A DNA stretch of 64,000 bases from Moraxella ovis (GCF_900453105.1 NZ_UGPW01000001.1:1302001-1366000), one strand, 5' to 3'. Positions 1 to 8,599 are shown, numbered from the stretch's first letter. Translations and numbers: made by a program. Notes: generated by a model from the letters alone, not told the origin.

Positions 1-144
1 GGCGTATTCGTTTTGCAAAAAAACACGCAAATCATCCATAACAGGCGATAATAATATATCCGCTAAGGCAAATTTCCAATCATCGGGTAATTGTACTTTG
101 TTTAAGGCGGTTAATTGGTCGGGGGTGAGTTCTTGGCTGTGCAT
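1..144 (-). CDS. ung: Uracil-DNA glycosylase, N-terminal fragment (cut by window edge)
   Basis: The first 48 codons of a leftward gene run off the window edge. The start is MHSQELTPDQL, followed by a segment reading WKFALADILLSPVMDDLRVF. This resembles the N-terminus of Acinetobacter-type family 1 uracil-DNA glycosylases (WK..L.DFLL.PEMD.LR.FL), which remove uracil from DNA in base excision repair. The catalytic GQDPYH motif lies outside the window, so the call rests on the N-terminal match alone. It sits 39 bases downstream of the RDD gene on the same strand and could be co-transcribed with it. The ATG at 142-144 has only a weak ribosome site. Confidence 0.72.
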   Translation of the reverse strand, partial: MHSQELTPDQLTALNKVQLPDDWKFALADILLSPVMDDLRVFLQNEYA

Positions 145-183
145 AGGTATATTGGGATATTTCAATAAAATCAGACAGATTGA

Positions 184-1137
184 TCACAACCTGCCCGAAC
201 GGGTGTTATTTTTGGTTTTATCCAGCTGGCTTGGGTGCGCCTTAACCACAATGGTATTGGCAATTCTGTCATGCCAGCCCTGCTTTTTATCATTCGTCGA
301 CGCCATAAAATAATTCACACCCACCAGTACCAATGCCAGGTTAAATGGCATCGCAGATGCTATCCAATAAATCACCACAAGCAGAAGCGTGCGCACACCC
401 ACTAATGACGTAAAAGGCGGAATTTTTTTTGTGCTTTGGCTGACCGCTCGGATGCCCATGACTAATTTACCAAATGATTGACCGCGCACCACAATCAAGA
501 TCAACTGTATCAATATGAATCCACCCACCATCATCAGCGTCATCATCGCCACTTGGCTTGGTATCTGCTCAGCGAGAGTCTGGGCATATGTCATGCGTGA
601 TTCAAAGCTGCCGGTGGTCATCTTCTGCTGATCAGGGTTTAGCTTAACCATCGCTGATAAGAATGGCAAAAATGCAATGATGAATAGCACAAGATTAATC
701 GCCAATGCCAAGAATCGACTGCCAATCGAAGCATAAACCACTTCATTGGCATTAGTTGTCGATGACACCTTAGAAAATGCTGGTGTAGACTTAGGTGGCA
801 GCATGGTCGATGGCTCGACAGGCTTACGACCGTAGAGCTCAGCAACACTAACTCGCTGATCTTTTTCTGATTTAAAATCAACATTATCGCCAAAGCCACG
901 CTGACTTGATGGCTGGGCTGACTGATTGGCTGACTGATTGGCTGACTGCAAATTGGTGGTGTTTGGCTGGTAACTTAGTTGACCACCAGTAACATCGCCA
1001 ATTTTTTGCCAGCCATTCATTCCCGCATGCCACATCAAATCATCAAGAACCACCGCTCCTGATGAAAGCATGATATTGACCTCTTCGAGAGTGTATGGAC
1101 CTGCTTGAACTTTATTTCTAGCTAAAAAAATTTTCAT
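184..1137 (-). CDS. RDD-family membrane protein with N-terminal GYF_2 domain
   Basis: A 317-residue protein. Residues 1-50 (MKIFLARN...GPYTLEEV...WHAGMNGWQKI) match the GYF_2/DUF4339 fold, a small cytoplasmic module. A low-complexity Gln/Ser/Ala linker follows (about 60-80). From about residue 130 the RDD domain begins (VYASIGSRFLALAINLVLF), with several hydrophobic segments and the typical QSFGKLVMGIR and GWHDRIANTIVV motifs. RDD proteins are inner-membrane proteins, some implicated in ion or solute transport, but no substrate can be read here. A candidate promoter lies just upstream and ung follows 39 bases downstream. The linker is encoded by a 12-base tandem repeat. Confident on domains, not on function. 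Confidence 0.85.
   Translation of the reverse strand: MKIFLARNKVQAGPYTLEEVNIMLSSGAVVLDDLMWHAGMNGWQKIGDVTGGQLSYQPNTTNLQSANQSANQSAQPSSQRGFGDNVDFKSEKDQRVSVAELYGRKPVEPSTMLPPKSTPAFSKVSSTTNANEVVYASIGSRFLALAINLVLFIIAFLPFLSAMVKLNPDQQKMTTGSFESRMTYAQTLAEQIPSQVAMMTLMMVGGFILIQLILIVVRGQSFGKLVMGIRAVSQSTKKIPPFTSLVGVRTLLLVVIYWIASAMPFNLALVLVGVNYFMASTNDKKQGWHDRIANTIVVKAHPSQLDKTKNNTRSGRL
916..951. repeat. 12-base tandem repeat inside the RDD gene
   Basis: The unit GGCTGACTGATT occurs at 916-927 and 928-939, with a third partly degenerate copy at 940-951 (ends GCAA). On the coding strand it gives repeated Ser-Ala-Asn-Gln in the linker between the GYF and RDD domains. The unit is a multiple of three, so copy-number change would alter linker length without breaking the frame. 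Confidence 0.8.
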
Positions 1138-1165
1138 TTTACTGTCGTCATGATGAAATTTTTTT

Positions 1166-1194
1166 ATTTTAAACGAAAATGTGGCAAGTTACAA
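1166..1194 (-). promoter_or_regulatory. Candidate sigma-70 promoter for the RDD gene
   Basis: On the minus strand a -35-like TTGTAA (1189-1194) and a -10-like TAAAAT (1166-1171) are separated by 17 bases, about 30 bases ahead of the RDD start codon. The match is good but the surroundings are AT-rich, so chance is possible. Confidence 0.45.
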
Positions 1195-1471
1195 TAATTG
1201 AATGTGAATTTTCTCAATGAACAAATTTCGTCTGATGATGATTTGTTTTCTTAGTTTTTCATTTAATGTCATGAGTGCAGGATTAATGAAACATAACAAG
1301 TTAAATTGATTGCTGATATGACTTGAATGATGTATTGCACCCCCACCCATCATGACATATTTAAACAACATTGATGCTGTTTCATCACACATTGATTTGG
1401 TGATGACAATCCAAAAAAACAGTTGAAATGACCTTCCGTCATGACGGTGCATCACACACCTTACACCAATA
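1195..1471. other. AT-rich gap between MFS transporter and RDD gene, no convincing gene
   Basis: Part of a 334-base stretch without a supported gene. It holds a 12-base palindrome CCGTCATGACGG at 1436-1447 and a G/C run near 1340. An 88-codon frame on the minus strand has no family resemblance and poor composition, so it is not called. No strong terminator is visible after the MFS gene, so some read-through into the RDD gene is possible. Confidence 0.5.
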
Positions 1472-2671
1472 CTATCTTTTTATCAATAACTTTAACAAAA
1501 AAATAATCACCATATGAACAGCTGCCAATACTGCACAATATAAACAAATCTGGGCATAATCTGCTATATTTTTTGGTACAATCCATAAACTTGTAACCAA
1601 TGAACCAACAGCATCTCCTGCCAAAAAAGCAGTTTGGGTAAAGCCCAAAGCCATCGCCAAAGTTGCTTTATCAAGAAATTCATATTCTAATACTTCTTCA
1701 AAAGATGAAGATAATCCAGTAAATGCACTTCTCGCCAAAGTTGCTAACACCAGCACCCAAAGAGCCAAACCATAATACAAGCCAAAAGACATTAGCAAAA
1801 AAGACAAAATATAACCCATCATTGCAACAAAAAATCCAATAAAAGGCATATTTTTAAATTTGTTATTATATTTCAATAATAGCATATTTACCAAAATAGA
1901 CATAACGGTCGTCATCAGATAAATAAATACCGACTTAGATTCGGAAACACCATACTCCACAAACATCAAAATCAAGTAAGGCTTAAATAAACCAACATAA
2001 AAACCAACAACAAAATTAGATAAAATAAACAAAATAGTAGATAAGGTTAAAATATTTTTTATGGATATTTTTTCTTTCGGCTTAATTGCTACCTTTTTCA
2101 ATTTATCAAACTTAATATTCTGATAGGCAAACACACTTGACATAAAAACAAAACCGCCTGCCATTAACAATAACCAAAAATAAATAGAACCAAATACATA
2201 CACCGCCAACGATACAAGACCCGTCCCAACCAACATAGCAATATTGACAATCATAGAACGCATTGCGGTTAATTTGGTGGTATTCTGGGTACTGTCTTCA
2301 GAAATTTGTAGAACCCAAGAGCGATTGGCGAGAATGGCAGTAGATGCACCAACACCTGCGATTATTGCCGTCATAACCGCAATGACTGGGTGCGTAAATA
2401 CCCGCATAGATAAAGCAAGGGCGTATAATAATAAAGCAAATAACAAGGCTTTGGCAAAACCAATTTTATCTACAAATATTCCATAAACAAAAGAAAACGC
2501 CCCTGTTACCGCCATAACCGAATATGCCATTCCGTAGGCGGAGATGGCGTTTTCATTTTTAAAATAAATTGGCATAGAAGCCAGTGATATTGCCATACCC
2601 ATCTGAAAAAAGAGCATAAAAAAAGCATACCGCTTTACATTTGGGTTAGCAAAAAAAATTTCTTTAATCAT
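1472..2671 (-). CDS. Major facilitator superfamily transporter, probable exporter
   Basis: A 399-residue hydrophobic protein with about 12 membrane segments, typical in length for an MFS 12-TM carrier. The pair YGIFVDKIGFAKALL after the second helix fits the MFS motif A loop. The central loop (about 190-205, KFDKLKKVAIKPKEKISIK) is basic, as expected for the cytoplasmic loop between the two six-helix halves. Codons are strongly AT-rich compared with ppsA or sthA. It starts with AAGAG before TTTTTTATG and faces away from the 22-codon micro-ORF at 2773, sharing about 100 bases of regulatory DNA. The substrate is unknown. By position it could export the micro-ORF product or protect against it; this is inference. 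Confidence 0.85.
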   Translation of the reverse strand: MIKEIFFANPNVKRYAFFMLFFQMGMAISLASMPIYFKNENAISAYGMAYSVMAVTGAFSFVYGIFVDKIGFAKALLFALLLYALALSMRVFTHPVIAVMTAIIAGVGASTAILANRSWVLQISEDSTQNTTKLTAMRSMIVNIAMLVGTGLVSLAVYVFGSIYFWLLLMAGGFVFMSSVFAYQNIKFDKLKKVAIKPKEKISIKNILTLSTILFILSNFVVGFYVGLFKPYLILMFVEYGVSESKSVFIYLMTTVMSILVNMLLLKYNNKFKNMPFIGFFVAMMGYILSFLLMSFGLYYGLALWVLVLATLARSAFTGLSSSFEEVLEYEFLDKATLAMALGFTQTAFLAGDAVGSLVTSLWIVPKNIADYAQICLYCAVLAAVHMVIIFLLKLLIKR

Positions 2672-2680
2672 AAAAAACTC

Positions 2681-2709
2681 TTGACTTTTTAAAAAATATA
2701 TTGTATATT
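2681..2709 (+). promoter_or_regulatory. Promoter of the micro-ORF
   Basis: TTGACT (2681-2686) and TATATT (2704-2709) are separated by exactly 17 bases, a near-consensus sigma-70 promoter reading right. The predicted transcription start falls at about 2716, next to the palindrome at 2717-2733. The leader before the micro-ORF would be about 57 nucleotides. Confidence 0.7.
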
Positions 2710-2716
2710 AAGAAAC

Positions 2717-2733
2717 GTCAGAAAAAATCTGAC
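2717..2733. promoter_or_regulatory. Perfect inverted repeat GTCAGA-A5-TCTGAC, candidate operator
   Basis: Two perfect 6-base arms separated by five A residues sit at the predicted start of the micro-ORF transcript and inside the region shared with the divergent MFS gene. The position suits a repressor site controlling both directions. It could instead be a short hairpin at the RNA 5' end that stabilises the message. Confidence 0.55.
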
Positions 2734-2772
2734 ATTTTGAAAAATTTTAACTCACTTGAAAAGGAGACTGCT

Positions 2773-2841
2773 ATGAAACTAGCAATTCAAGCGCCAGAAA
2801 TGAAAAAAGTCAATCATGATCTACTTTATCATATGAAGTAA
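2773..2841 (+). CDS. 22-codon micro-ORF with its own promoter and terminator
   Basis: The peptide starts MKLAIQAPEM and ends LLYHMK: 22 residues, with four lysines and three methionines. AAGGAG lies six bases before the ATG. A consensus-like promoter precedes it and a strong hairpin terminator follows 22 bases after the stop, so this looks like a complete dedicated transcription unit. It lies between a divergent MFS transporter and a convergent TPR-repeat gene. It is too short to assign to a family. After the TAA at 2839 the same frame stays open for 27 more codons to 2925 with protein-like content (ALAKDVETRL...), so it may be a 50-codon gene broken by a stop. Alternatives are a signalling or modified-peptide precursor, a leader peptide or a remnant. 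Confidence 0.5.
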   Translation: MKLAIQAPEMKKVNHDLLYHMK

Positions 2842-2862
2842 GCTTTAGCAAAAGATGTAGAA

Positions 2863-2896
2863 ACACGTCTAAATCGACATTTAGCCGTGTTTTATT
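2863..2896. terminator. Intrinsic terminator of the micro-ORF, overlapping the TPR gene end
   Basis: ACACG-T-CTAAAT, loop CGAC, ATTTAG-C-CGTGT, then TTTATT: 11 base pairs with one mismatch and a U-rich tail for rightward transcription. The leftward tail (TTTCTAC) is weaker. It overlaps the TAA of the convergent TPR gene at 2892-2894. Confidence 0.75.
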
Positions 2897-4523
2897 CAAA
2901 ATATAAAGAACTTAAAAATTCATAGTTTTGTTTTAAAATGTTATTATTGGGAAATTTAACCAGTGCTAATGATAAATAATCAAGGGCTTGCTTCTGATTA
3001 CCTTTACACAACTCTGTTTCCGCCAATAAACTAAAAGACTTTACAACCTCACTTTCATCAAAGCCAAATAATTCTTTATTTGTTACAAAATTCTTTAACA
3101 CCGCTTCTAAATCAGGACAACAATCTTGTTCTTTGGATAAAATTTTTGAGTAGAGAGCATCATTTAGATACATTAAAGACTTTTTAGGATCAAGACACAA
3201 TTTATAAGCATAATAATAGTTAAATGCTGAATCTAAATACAATGTTTTTTGTAATTGCCAATAAGCAAGGTTTGCCCAGTTTTGATGACTGTAAGGGTTG
3301 ATTAATGTTGTCTGTCTGCAACTAAAAATCGCAGAATCTATATCATTTAAATAACCATAAACTCTTGCCAAATCCAAATAATAAGTATCCATTAACTTAT
3401 CTTTATCCAAAAGTTTATTTAAAGAGATGATGGCATTATTATAATCGCCAAGCCTTTCATAACATTGAGCCAAATTGTACACCAAAACAGAACAATACAA
3501 TTCTAATTTTTCTTCTCCATCAATGATCGATATATTGTCAATTTGAGCAATACAATCTATCATTAAATTTTTTGCCTCTTCTATTTTATTATTTCGAAAT
3601 AAAATCAAAGCATACCCATTACGATTAAATAAAGCTGAAAAAATTGCATTTGGAACATTATTTAGATACTCATCAGAGCTTGTAATTTCATTATAGGCTT
3701 GATTCAATAAAGACTCTGACTTTTCTATACTTTGAAGTTCTTTACTGTGTACTCTAGCATATAGCATAGCCTTAGAATATCTAGAACCATTTTTGTATTT
3801 TTCAATATTATTGTTATTTAATATTAAATCTAAATAATATTCAGACATTATTGGATTTCTTAGCATTTGTTCAGATATAGAAAGAGTATTCCATAAATCA
3901 GAATCGCTATAAAAATTCTTAACAAAATTACAGATATTTTTTGCAGTCAAAGCATCGCCAGCATTTAAATATTCAAGTGAGATATTAATTAAATCATCAT
4001 ACAAACCCTTATCAAAATCACTTTTTCCATTGGATTTTAGTGTACTTAATTTATTATATAAATTTTCATCATTTTGATTTTTATCTGAATTTAAAGAGTA
4101 ATTATGCTGAATTTTACAGGAAACCTCCCAACCGCCAAATTTTTGAGCCATCTCAAAAAACCTCTGGCTAAATTCATCCAAATAAGAGTTGCATACAACA
4201 TAGACAGATAATTTTTCTCCATCAATGTTTTTGTTGATATAGTCAATAATCTTAGCGTATACCGAATCCAAAACATTTTTGGTTCTATAACGAATTCTTT
4301 GCTCCAAAGGAATTTTTTCTGTCAAACTAAGATTGCACTGATAAAAATTAGATTTTACAACCATATCAGTGGGATAAAACAGATATAGACTTTTAGATAG
4401 ACTTGGATCAAAGTTTTGTTCATTCAGACCCAGTTTTCTAAACAAATCTTTTACAGAAGAGAAAGCAATGACATTTCTAGTATCGTGATGAACAACCAAT
4501 TCCAATTTTTTAACTTCAACCAT
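2892..4523 (-). CDS. TPR-repeat protein of unknown function
   Basis: 543 residues from the preferred ATG at 4523. An in-frame ATG at 4535 adds four residues, but its codon overlaps the GGAG that serves 4523. The first 140 residues (VEVKKLELVVHHDTRNVIAF...) form a domain I do not recognise and show no obvious helix-turn-helix. From about residue 175 to the end are degenerate tetratricopeptide-like helix pairs, for example YNLAQCYERLGDYNNAIISL, an LINPYSHQNWANLAYWQL segment, and a last repeat with KGNQKQALDYLSLAL. There is no signal peptide, so it is probably cytoplasmic. It is very AT-rich, like the MFS gene, and unlike the flanking housekeeping genes. TPR proteins bind peptides or proteins, and the nearest small product is the convergent 22-codon ORF. 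Function not assigned. Confidence 0.8.
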   Translation of the reverse strand: MVEVKKLELVVHHDTRNVIAFSSVKDLFRKLGLNEQNFDPSLSKSLYLFYPTDMVVKSNFYQCNLSLTEKIPLEQRIRYRTKNVLDSVYAKIIDYINKNIDGEKLSVYVVCNSYLDEFSQRFFEMAQKFGGWEVSCKIQHNYSLNSDKNQNDENLYNKLSTLKSNGKSDFDKGLYDDLINISLEYLNAGDALTAKNICNFVKNFYSDSDLWNTLSISEQMLRNPIMSEYYLDLILNNNNIEKYKNGSRYSKAMLYARVHSKELQSIEKSESLLNQAYNEITSSDEYLNNVPNAIFSALFNRNGYALILFRNNKIEEAKNLMIDCIAQIDNISIIDGEEKLELYCSVLVYNLAQCYERLGDYNNAIISLNKLLDKDKLMDTYYLDLARVYGYLNDIDSAIFSCRQTTLINPYSHQNWANLAYWQLQKTLYLDSAFNYYYAYKLCLDPKKSLMYLNDALYSKILSKEQDCCPDLEAVLKNFVTNKELFGFDESEVVKSFSLLAETELCKGNQKQALDYLSLALVKFPNNNILKQNYEFLSSLYFE

Positions 4524-4557
4524 AAAAAACTCCATTAAGCTAAGAATGGTTCCAATA

Positions 4558-4586
4558 CTTATATCATAACATAGTTATAAAGTCAA
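4558..4586 (-). promoter_or_regulatory. Promoter of the TPR gene
   Basis: On the minus strand TTGACT (4581-4586), a 17-base spacer and TATAAG (4558-4563). The -35 hexamer and spacing are the same as at the micro-ORF promoter. The leader is about 28 nucleotides. Confidence 0.65.
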
Positions 4587-4607
4587 CAAAAATTTATTGT
4601 ATTGTAT

Positions 4608-4656
4608 AAAAAATCCTGCAAGCCCTATTTTTGCAACAAAAACAAGACTTGCAGGA
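4608..4656 (-). terminator. Terminator of ppsA
   Basis: Inverted repeat TCCTGCAAG / CTTGCAGGA (4614-4622 and 4648-4656) with a 25-base loop, followed on the minus strand by six T residues. It lies 18 bases past the ppsA stop. Confidence 0.7.
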
Positions 4657-4673
4657 AAACAACAAATTTTTAA

Positions 4674-7037
4674 TTACTTATCCTTTGCTAAAAATAACCA
4701 AGTATCAAGTACGCTATCAGGGTTTAGTGATACTGAGCTGATACCCTGCTCCATGAGCCATTTGGCAAGGTCTGGGTGGTCGGACGGTCCTTGACCGCAA
4801 ATGCCGACATATTTGCCTTGCTTGCGACACGCTTCAATCGCCATGCCAAGCAGTTTTTTGACCGCAGGGTCTCGCTCATCAAACAAGTGCGACACGATGC
4901 CACTATCACGGTCAAGCCCTAGCGTAAGCTGAGTTAGGTCGTTTGAACCGATTGAAAAACCGTCAAAGTATTGTAAGAATTCATCGGCAAGCAAGGCATT
5001 GGTTGGCAGCTCGCACATCATGATGATCTCAAGAGAATTCTCGCCACGTTTTAGCCCATTTTTTTCAAGTAATTCAATGACTTGGCGGGCTTCGCCTGTG
5101 GTACGCACAAACGGAATCATGATTTTTACGTTGGTTAGCCCCATGTCATCACGGACGTATTTCAACGCACGGCATTCAAGCTCAAAGCAATCACGGAAAT
5201 TGTCCGAAATATAACGGCTCGCCCCACGGAAACCGAGCATGGGGTTTTCTTCGTGTGGTTCGTACAACTTACCGCCGATTAGGTTGGCGTATTCGTTGGA
5301 TTTAAAATCGCTCATACGCACGATGACAGGCTTGTCTTTAAATGCCACGGCAAGCGTTGAGATGCCTTCGATGAGTTTGTTGATATAAAACTCCACAGGC
5401 GAGTTGTACCCTGCGATACGCTCAAACACTTGGGCTTGGGTCTCTTGGGGCAAGGTGTCCACGTTAAGCAAGGCTTTTGGGTGTACGCCAATCATGCGGT
5501 TGATGATAAATTCTAAGCGAGCCAAGCCCACGCCTTCGTTCGGGATTTGGGCAAAGTCAAAGGCACGGTCGGGGTTGCCCACGTTCATCATGACCTTAAA
5601 GCCAAGCTTGGGCATACTGGCGACAGAATTTTTTTGTACCTCAAAATCCAAAACACCGTCATAAATAAAGCCTGTATCCCCTTCGGCACACGATACCGTT
5701 ACCGCCTGTCCGTCCGTCAAAAGCTCGGTGGCATTACCACAACCGACAATGGCAGGTACGCCAAGCTCACGAGCGATAATCGCCGCATGGCAGGTACGTC
5801 CGCCACGGTTGGTGATAATCGCACTGGCACGCTTCATCACAGGTTCCCAATCGGGGTCGGTCATATCAGACACCAGTACATCGCCGTCTTGAACTTTGCT
5901 CATCTCGTTCAAATTCGTTACGATACGCACCTTGCCTGCACCGACACGCTGACCAATAGAACGCCCTTCGCATAGCACTTTTGCCCCCTTGCTATTGATG
6001 ACGTAACGCTCCATGCTGGTTTTGTCTTGGCGAGATTTGACGGTCTCGGGGCGAGCTTGTACGATGAAAAGCTCGTTAGTATCGCCGTCTTTTGCCCACT
6101 CAATGTCCATAGGACAGCCGTAGTGTTTTTCAATGATAAGGGCTTGTTTGGCAAGGCGAGTTAGCTCATCGGTATTTAGGGCAAACTGCTGACGGTCGGC
6201 TTTTTCTACGTCCACGATTTTGGTTGAGCGTTTGGTCGTGCCTTCATCGCCATAGACCATTTTGATGTGTTTTGAGCCAAGATTTCGGCGAACCACGGCA
6301 GGGCGATTTTCTGCCAATAATTTTTTGGATAAATAAAACTCATCAGGGTTTACCGCCCCTTGCACCACCATTTCGCCCAAGCCATAGCTTGCCGTGATAA
6401 ATACCACGTCATTAAATCCGCTTTCGGTGTCAAGCGTAAACATCACGCCAGACGTGCCCGTCTCCGAGCGTACCATACGCTGAACGCCTGCCGACAACGC
6501 CACGCCTGCGTGTTCAAAGCCTTTGTGTACACGATAGGCAATCGCACGGTCGTTATAAAGGCTTGCAAACACTTCTTTGATGGCAATCAGCACGTTGTCA
6601 ATACCACGAATGTTCAAAAATGTCTCTTGCTGACCTGCAAAAGACGCATCGGGCAAATCCTCGGCAGTCGCTGACGAACGCACCGCCACCGCCACATCTT
6701 GACCGCCTGTAAGCGCATCAAATGCCGTGCGAATCTCGTCTTCTAAGTCTTTTGGCAATGCTTGGGCGATGACCCAACCACGCACTTTTGCCCCCACTTC
6801 GGCAAGTTTTTCGACATCATCAACGTCCAAGCCTTTTAGTTCGGCATTGATTTTGTCAAGCAAACCTGTTTCGTTCAAAAAGCGGTTAAACGCCTCTGCG
6901 GTCGTGGCAAAGCCGTTTGGCACAGACACACCAACATTGGCAAGATTGCTAATCATCTCGCCCAAAGACGCATTTTTACCACCGACAATCTCAACATCAT
7001 CTTTACCAAGTTTGTTAAAAGGGATAACTTGTGCCAT
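4674..7037 (-). CDS. ppsA: Phosphoenolpyruvate synthase (pyruvate, water dikinase)
   Basis: 787 residues, the usual length. It converts pyruvate, ATP and water to PEP, AMP and phosphate, the first step of gluconeogenesis from three-carbon acids. The N-terminal nucleotide-binding domain begins [12 protein letters not shown] and contains [20 protein letters not shown]. The swivelling domain carries the phospho-histidine motif [19 protein letters not shown] near residue 410-430. The C-terminal PEP/pyruvate barrel has [17 protein letters not shown] and ends with the catalytic Cys motif [12 protein letters not shown]. It is divergent from ppsR, the regulator of this very enzyme, with 245 bases between. 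The well-defined terminator downstream separates it from the AT-rich TPR gene. Confidence 0.97.
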   Translation of the reverse strand: MAQVIPFNKLGKDDVEIVGGKNASLGEMISNLANVGVSVPNGFATTAEAFNRFLNETGLLDKINAELKGLDVDDVEKLAEVGAKVRGWVIAQALPKDLEDEIRTAFDALTGGQDVAVAVRSSATAEDLPDASFAGQQETFLNIRGIDNVLIAIKEVFASLYNDRAIAYRVHKGFEHAGVALSAGVQRMVRSETGTSGVMFTLDTESGFNDVVFITASYGLGEMVVQGAVNPDEFYLSKKLLAENRPAVVRRNLGSKHIKMVYGDEGTTKRSTKIVDVEKADRQQFALNTDELTRLAKQALIIEKHYGCPMDIEWAKDGDTNELFIVQARPETVKSRQDKTSMERYVINSKGAKVLCEGRSIGQRVGAGKVRIVTNLNEMSKVQDGDVLVSDMTDPDWEPVMKRASAIITNRGGRTCHAAIIARELGVPAIVGCGNATELLTDGQAVTVSCAEGDTGFIYDGVLDFEVQKNSVASMPKLGFKVMMNVGNPDRAFDFAQIPNEGVGLARLEFIINRMIGVHPKALLNVDTLPQETQAQVFERIAGYNSPVEFYINKLIEGISTLAVAFKDKPVIVRMSDFKSNEYANLIGGKLYEPHEENPMLGFRGASRYISDNFRDCFELECRALKYVRDDMGLTNVKIMIPFVRTTGEARQVIELLEKNGLKRGENSLEIIMMCELPTNALLADEFLQYFDGFSIGSNDLTQLTLGLDRDSGIVSHLFDERDPAVKKLLGMAIEACRKQGKYVGICGQGPSDHPDLAKWLMEQGISSVSLNPDSVLDTWLFLAKDK

Positions 7038-7282
7038 ACGAACACCTTTTTTAATCTATGAAATTTGTCAAATTATAACGATAAATTGCTTAATACTCAA
7101 TGATATTTAATATAAAAATAATCATATTTATTAAAATAATACTATCTAATAAAAATATAATTTTAAGGATGTTTAATTGATTTAAATTTATGGCATAACA
7201 ATTTATTCAGCAGTCGCACGATGAGCGTATTTTATGATATACTTCTGTGTGATTTTATTAATTATATTCTTAAGGAGCTGAC

Positions 7283-8155
7283 ATGTACGTCCACACTCCC
7301 AATAATAACACACCCCCCCAAAATACCAAATTCGAACCCACACGAAGCGCGTTCTTTATCTCAGATGGTACTGCGATCACTGCCGAGACTTTGGGTCGCT
7401 CTCTACTAAGTCAGTTTGGCAATGTCAAATTTGACATCAAAATCATTCCCTATGTCGACAACGCTGAACTTGCCCAAGAAGCGGTGAAGCGTATCAATGA
7501 GGCGAATCACCTATCAGGACTCAAGCCTTTGGTGTTTGACACCATCGTCAGCGATGAGATTCGCACCATCATTAATGGCGCCGAAGCTACCAACCTAGAC
7601 ATCTATGAAGGCCTCATTAATCGCATCGCCAATGAGATCGGCGAGAAGCCCGACCCGCATTCAGGCATTGCACACGGCCATGTCGATAGTGACGACTATA
7701 AGGCACGTATTAATGCTGTTCACTTCGCCTTAGATAATGATGATGGCGCGCGCACGACGCACTATGATGGCGCTGACATTATCCTAGTGGGATTATCACG
7801 CTCAGGCAAGACGCCAACAAGTCTGTACCTAGCTTTACAGTTCGGCATTCGCGCCGCTAACTACCCTTTGACCGAAGATGACTTGGACAGTAGTAATCTG
7901 CCTAAAGTGCTACAGCCTTACCGTCATAAGCTATTTGGTCTAACCATTGACACCGAACGTCTGGTGCGTATCCGCCAAGAACGCAAAGCGGGCTCTCGCT
8001 ATGCGTCTCTTGCTCAGTGCCAGGAAGAACAGCGCGCCATCCAAGCCATCTACACCGCCCAAAAAATACCAAATCTTAATGTCTCTGAGATGAGCGTGGA
8101 AGAAATCGCCACGCGCATCCTGCAGATGACTGGACTTGCGCGCCGTATTGGTTAA
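7283..8155 (+). CDS. ppsR: PEP synthase regulatory protein (kinase/pyrophosphorylase, DUF299)
   Basis: 290 residues with AAGGAG seven bases before ATG. The family switches PEP synthase off by ADP-dependent phosphorylation of the enzyme and back on by Pi-dependent removal. The P-loop GLSRSGKT is at residues 170-177, followed by PTSLYLALQFGIRAANYPL, and RNA-free family hallmarks such as FFISDGTAITAETLG appear at residues 24-38. The first 18 residues are Asn/Pro/Thr-rich and absent from many relatives. It is transcribed away from ppsA, the classic neighbour arrangement. A lipoprotein gene follows 28 bases on. Confidence 0.94.
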   Translation: MYVHTPNNNTPPQNTKFEPTRSAFFISDGTAITAETLGRSLLSQFGNVKFDIKIIPYVDNAELAQEAVKRINEANHLSGLKPLVFDTIVSDEIRTIINGAEATNLDIYEGLINRIANEIGEKPDPHSGIAHGHVDSDDYKARINAVHFALDNDDGARTTHYDGADIILVGLSRSGKTPTSLYLALQFGIRAANYPLTEDDLDSSNLPKVLQPYRHKLFGLTIDTERLVRIRQERKAGSRYASLAQCQEEQRAIQAIYTAQKIPNLNVSEMSVEEIATRILQMTGLARRIG

Positions 8156-8183
8156 TATAGCAATAAAAAATTCAAGGTAGTTT

Positions 8184-8564
8184 ATGAAAAAATCAATCAA
8201 GCCACTTTATCTATTAACTTTATTGTCTGGCACCCTATTTATGAGCGCCTGCCAAAAATCACCGCCAGTACCCGAGCCACTTTATATCCCTAGCATCGCC
8301 CTTGGTGAAGCTTTGGTATTAGATGTACTGCCCAATCGCGCACCCTGCCAATCCACCACGCCAATGCAATGCCTGCTGGTAAAAAAAGAAGGCGCACCGA
8401 CAAGTGAAGTGTTTGGCATCGGTTATAACGACATTCATGGATTTGAGCCGCGTCAAGGTGTCAGTTATAAGATTCGCGTATATGAACAAATCGATGAAAA
8501 CACTGGTAAGCCAACTGTTGCTTGGCAGTTGAACGAAATTTTATCCCAACAAATCTCACGCTAA
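8184..8564 (+). CDS. DUF4377-type lipoprotein
   Basis: 126 residues. A lysine-rich start, a hydrophobic stretch and the lipobox LFMSAC place the lipidated Cys at residue 23, so it is predicted to be membrane-anchored and periplasmic. The mature part has the pattern C...MQCLLVKKEG..., then YNDIHGFEPRQGVSYKIRVYE, then a W..NEIL end. This fits DUF4377, a domain found in small secreted proteins, often with META domains. Function unknown. It lies between ppsR and sthA in the same direction (28 and 35 base gaps). Confidence 0.75.
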   Translation: MKKSIKPLYLLTLLSGTLFMSACQKSPPVPEPLYIPSIALGEALVLDVLPNRAPCQSTTPMQCLLVKKEGAPTSEVFGIGYNDIHGFEPRQGVSYKIRVYEQIDENTGKPTVAWQLNEILSQQISR

Positions 8565-8599
8565 ACATTACCAATAAATAAAGGAATAGGACATCATCC

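Noticed and set aside
1189..1455. 88-codon minus-strand frame between the MFS and RDD genes
   Set aside because: No family resemblance, irregular composition with runs of Met and His, no ribosome site; probably non-coding AT-rich DNA.
1472..4523. Microcin C-type operon
   Set aside because: There is a short peptide and an MFS carrier but no ThiF-like adenylating enzyme, and the 22-codon peptide does not end in Asn.
5547..5975. 142-codon rightward frame within ppsA
   Set aside because: It is the antisense strand of a long conserved enzyme gene; composition follows from ppsA codons.
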